Part shown: positions 14,896-16,973 of the stretch, piece after piece
How positions within the stretch are numbered: position 1 is the first letter of the stretch
Layout: every line of letters starts with the position of its first letter
From: JAUPVS01 sp037139495
GTDB lineage: Bacteria; Patescibacteriota; Saccharimonadia; Saccharimonadales; JAUPVS01
Length of the DNA: 16,973 nt
Direction: 5' to 3'
Assembly: GCA_037139495.1 (NCBI GenBank)
Contig: JBAXGG010000016.1
Span: 1-16,973 of the forward strand
Made by a program: the position numbers and the translations under genes
Notes under the pieces: generated by a model
Seen by the model: the letters and a program-made list of their open reading frames with translations, nothing else
The model's database searches: none
What the model was told of the DNA's origin: nothing

Positions 14896-15831
14896 CTACC
14901 GGAGGGAGATGATGACCTCGTCTTTACCTAATTTGTTGTCATTATTGGCCTGACGGGCAATGGTTGCCACCGATAAATCATTGTTGTTAGCAAGTCCCAT
15001 TATAGCAGGATTAGGGGCTGGTGTCACAGGGGCTAGAGGCGGTGGGTCGATAGCATGTTGGGCCTTAACAACTGGTGTTGTATCGGGTTGTAAAACCGGC
15101 GTTTGGCCGTAGGCGTTTGGCTGTCGTGGCGGCAAAGCTGGCACGGCCGGGCTAGTATCAGGAGCTGCCGGGAGAGTGGTACGAATTTGATCCATGTGGT
15201 CAATAAGTGCTTGCCGATGAGCTTGGTCGTTGGCTTGGACGAGCTGATTCATCTGTTGGGCAACCGGGCTGTTCTGGGTGTCTAAAATATCATCCGATGA
15301 ATGAATATCCAGGACAGGTGAAGCGGTTGCAATCAAGCTATCGGGGCTAACTAAACGGTCGGAGGCTTGGTTGGTATAGGTTGGGTTGGTGTATAGGTTG
15401 ACGTCGACGCCTTTAATAGCCCAGCCTCGGGTGTCGATAGTTTGTGCTAGAGCTTGCAACCGGCTTTTGACTTGTGTCTCGTCAAGGCCATTAGTAAGAT
15501 TTTGTTCGATCTTTTTGGGAACTGTTATTGCAACCAGTTGCTGGAGGCCAGTCTGATCCCAAATTCGAAGCCGTGGCTTCAAAAAAAAACGAATCTTTGC
15601 TAACAGCCAGATCTCGGAACTTTGGTCGTGCCCAAAAGGCGCGGCCAAAACCCCGAATAATATGGCGGGTGGTAATAACGGCACAACTAGCAAAGGCTGA
15701 ACTAAAGCCAGACGAAACATTATGTAGCAAAGTACCACGACAATAACAGCGTAAATGAACTGCCTTAAGCTAAGTGGACCGAGTAATTTATCTTCGGCCT
15801 CAATATCTTGAATAACTTTATAGTTTGCCAT
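14896..15831 (-). CDS. PrgI-family membrane protein of a type IV secretion system
   Basis: A 311-aa protein. Residues 1-21 (YKVIQDIEAEDKLLGPLSLR) are the typical PrgI-family start. Two transmembrane helices follow at about 22-43 and 46-65. A conserved basic stretch comes next (IRFFLKPRLRIWD, 80-92). In Gram-positive conjugation systems the small two-helix PrgI/VirB3-like protein sits in the membrane platform with VirB4 and VirB6, next to them in the operon, as here. The region after about 105 is an extension: a soluble stretch, then a Pro/Ala-rich linker (about 221-278, PALPPRQP, DPPPLAP) and a short charged end (KDEVIISLR). The start ATG has AAAGGT about 8 bp upstream. The function of the extension is unknown. 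Confidence 0.88.
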   Translation of the reverse strand: MANYKVIQDIEAEDKLLGPLSLRQFIYAVIVVVLCYIMFRLALVQPLLVVPLLPPAILFGVLAAPFGHDQSSEIWLLAKIRFFLKPRLRIWDQTGLQQLVAITVPKKIEQNLTNGLDETQVKSRLQALAQTIDTRGWAIKGVDVNLYTNPTYTNQASDRLVSPDSLIATASPVLDIHSSDDILDTQNSPVAQQMNQLVQANDQAHRQALIDHMDQIRTTLPAAPDTSPAVPALPPRQPNAYGQTPVLQPDTTPVVKAQHAIDPPPLAPVTPAPNPAIMGLANNNDLSVATIARQANNDNKLGKDEVIISLR

Positions 15832-15855
15832 TCGTATACCTTTTGATCACTAGTT

Positions 15856-16973
15856 CTATTCCCGATCTCTGATGCGTCGCATGTTCTCATCCATGGAACG
15901 TGCCATGCCCCCGGTTCCAATTTGACCTTGTACTGCTCCTTGAACTGGAAGTGGTAATTGTTCGCCGAGGATTGGCGAAAACATTCGTGCACTACCGTCA
16001 GGATTAAGTAATGGGGTGCCACTTGCGTCGGTCATCGGAGCTGAATCTACCCGGCGTATTTCTTCATCCGCACCACCAATCGTGTCGGCTAAACCAAATG
16101 CTTCGGCGGCATTAGTTCCTGTTGCACTCGAAGCATTCTTAATGGTTTCCTCAATATTGGTGCGTGCAGCGATAACAGACTCTCTATTCATTGTAGTTTG
16201 ACCACCAGGGGCTACATATGCACGTACTGCTTCTGCGTATTGTTCTGCATGAGCATCTGCCATATTTTTATAACTTTGTGCGTGCTCTCTTCCCAATGAA
16301 AAGGTGTCGATGTTTTCAAAACCCGCAGATGTCATATTTGCGTTCCACGCCTGCCTTGTTTCACCAGCATTTCTTGCGCGCAAGGCACCCATGTCATTAC
16401 GACCAACTTGCTTACTAGTAAACTTAATATTTTCGCGCAAGCTATCCCCGAGCACGCCATTACCTCCCGCAATACGCTCGACGGTTTCCATAGCATCAGC
16501 AGAGTTTTCGTAGCCCGTTTTGTTCGTCGCAAGCTGTTGTCCAGCAGCGATTTGGCTGCTTCGGCCATAGCCGATTCTTTTTGCTGATATCAAGGCTGAG
16601 CTGAGAGCCGCCCCAGACATACCCCTAGCCCGGAGTGCTGTTTCTGCTTCGTTTTCATTTGAGTAGGTCAAGGCACGCATTACGTCATCCTTGTACATCG
16701 CTCCTTTCCACCTATCAGTTTTCATCATCTCCCCGGAACTAATGGCTCCATTTTCGTCATCAAACACCTTACCTCGGGCACCTAGTCCAAAGCCATTTGA
16801 TGGGCCTCCGGCAAGACCTCGACCCACACGATTCAGTCTACCCGTAAAAGCATTAGAACCCTTAAAGCGTTGCCCTGTTTTGGTATTGTACCGAATTTTC
16901 TTAGCTTCATTTTTACGCACACCGCTCAAAGCGCCAAATACGCCCTTGTTCCTGCTGTTGACGGCCCCAGCTA
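15856..16973 (-). CDS. Incomplete T4SS-cluster protein, probable C-terminal tail of a VirB6/TrbL-like protein
   Basis: The reading frame stays open to the right edge, so the gene is cut off there. At least 371 codons are present and the true start lies outside. A TTG at 16929 could start a shorter protein, but the frame continues upstream with AGAVNSRNKGVFGALSG. The visible part is soluble, rich in Gly, Ala, Asn, Arg and Met, with no transmembrane segment. It has basic Gly-rich stretches (GRLNRVGRGLAGG), helical Ala-rich parts and a charged end (MDENMRRIRDRE). It precedes the PrgI gene by 24 bp. In Gram-positive and CPR T4SS clusters the VirB6-like polytopic protein, often with a long polar tail, commonly occupies this place. 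The VirB6 identity is inferred from context only. Confidence 0.6.
   Translation of the reverse strand, partial: AGAVNSRNKGVFGALSGVRKNEAKKIRYNTKTGQRFKGSNAFTGRLNRVGRGLAGGPSNGFGLGARGKVFDDENGAISSGEMMKTDRWKGAMYKDDVMRALTYSNENEAETALRARGMSGAALSSALISAKRIGYGRSSQIAAGQQLATNKTGYENSADAMETVERIAGGNGVLGDSLRENIKFTSKQVGRNDMGALRARNAGETRQAWNANMTSAGFENIDTFSLGREHAQSYKNMADAHAEQYAEAVRAYVAPGGQTTMNRESVIAARTNIEETIKNASSATGTNAAEAFGLADTIGGADEEIRRVDSAPMTDASGTPLLNPDGSARMFSPILGEQLPLPVQGAVQGQIGTGGMARSMDENMRRIRDRE

Noticed and set aside
6081..16973. Complete integrative conjugative element
   Set aside because: No relaxase, integrase, coupling ATPase or attachment repeats seen within the window.
1..16973. CRISPR array, tRNA, rRNA or insertion sequence
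   Set aside because: No regularly spaced repeats, cloverleaf-like sequences, rRNA-like stretches or transposase genes were found on reading both strands.
1..16973. Recoding of TGA as glycine (code 25)
   Set aside because: All frames are open at full family length without any in-frame TGA, and glycine is written with GGN; missing TGA stops alone do not show recoding.

Overview
The window is a chromosomal replication-origin region of a bacterium. It is most likely a member of the Patescibacteria/CPR, with Candidatus Saccharibacteria (TM7) the best guess. That assignment is inferred from gene content and protein character. No 16S rRNA or other taxonomic marker is present. In support, a classical Gram-positive-type origin block (jag-yidC-rnpA-rpmH / dnaA-dnaN-recF) lies directly beside a type IV secretion (T4SS) cluster of the Gram-positive/CPR type: a PrgI-family protein, a VirB4 split into two genes, and cell-wall hydrolases. 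All reading frames stay open under the standard bacterial code. None of the 14 genes ends in TGA.

Layout. (1) 4-1953, minus strand: rpmH, rnpA, yidC and jag form a tight operon reading away from the origin, with one-base TAATG overlaps at rnpA/yidC and yidC/jag. (2) 1954-2254: an intergenic region of about 300 bp with DnaA-box matches, an AT-rich stretch and a probable dnaA promoter. (3) 2255-3655, plus strand: dnaA. (4) 3656-3911: a second gap holding two abutting DnaA-box matches, a short C-run and CTA-rich DNA. This resembles the basal unwinding element with DnaA-trios known from Bacillus subtilis. (5) 3912-6076, plus strand: dnaN and recF. (6) 6081-16973, minus strand, convergent with recF and only 4 bp from it: seven tightly packed genes that look like one secretion operon. 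In transcription order these are an incomplete protein running off the right edge (probable VirB6/TrbL-like tail), a PrgI-family membrane protein, a TraC/VirB4 N-terminal-domain protein, a VirB4-type ATPase, a 1083-aa anchored protein ending in an M23 peptidase domain, a secreted lysozyme-like + M23 cell-wall hydrolase, and a membrane-anchored protein of unknown function.

How the parts may work together. The left half covers chromosome replication start (DnaA, beta clamp, RecF), tRNA processing (RnpA), ribosome assembly (L34) and membrane protein insertion (YidC, Jag). The right half can be read as the motor (VirB4), inner-membrane platform (PrgI, VirB6-like) and wall-penetrating outer parts (two M23 proteins, one with a muramidase-like domain) of a surface secretion machine. 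The window shows no relaxase, coupling ATPase (VirD4), integrase or transposase. The cluster therefore looks like a resident chromosomal apparatus rather than a complete conjugative element, although genes beyond the right edge could change this. The three exported proteins all carry even numbers of cysteines (10, 8 and 6), many in close pairs, which suggests disulfide-stabilised surface parts.

I see no tRNA, rRNA, CRISPR array, insertion sequence or convincing intrinsic terminator.
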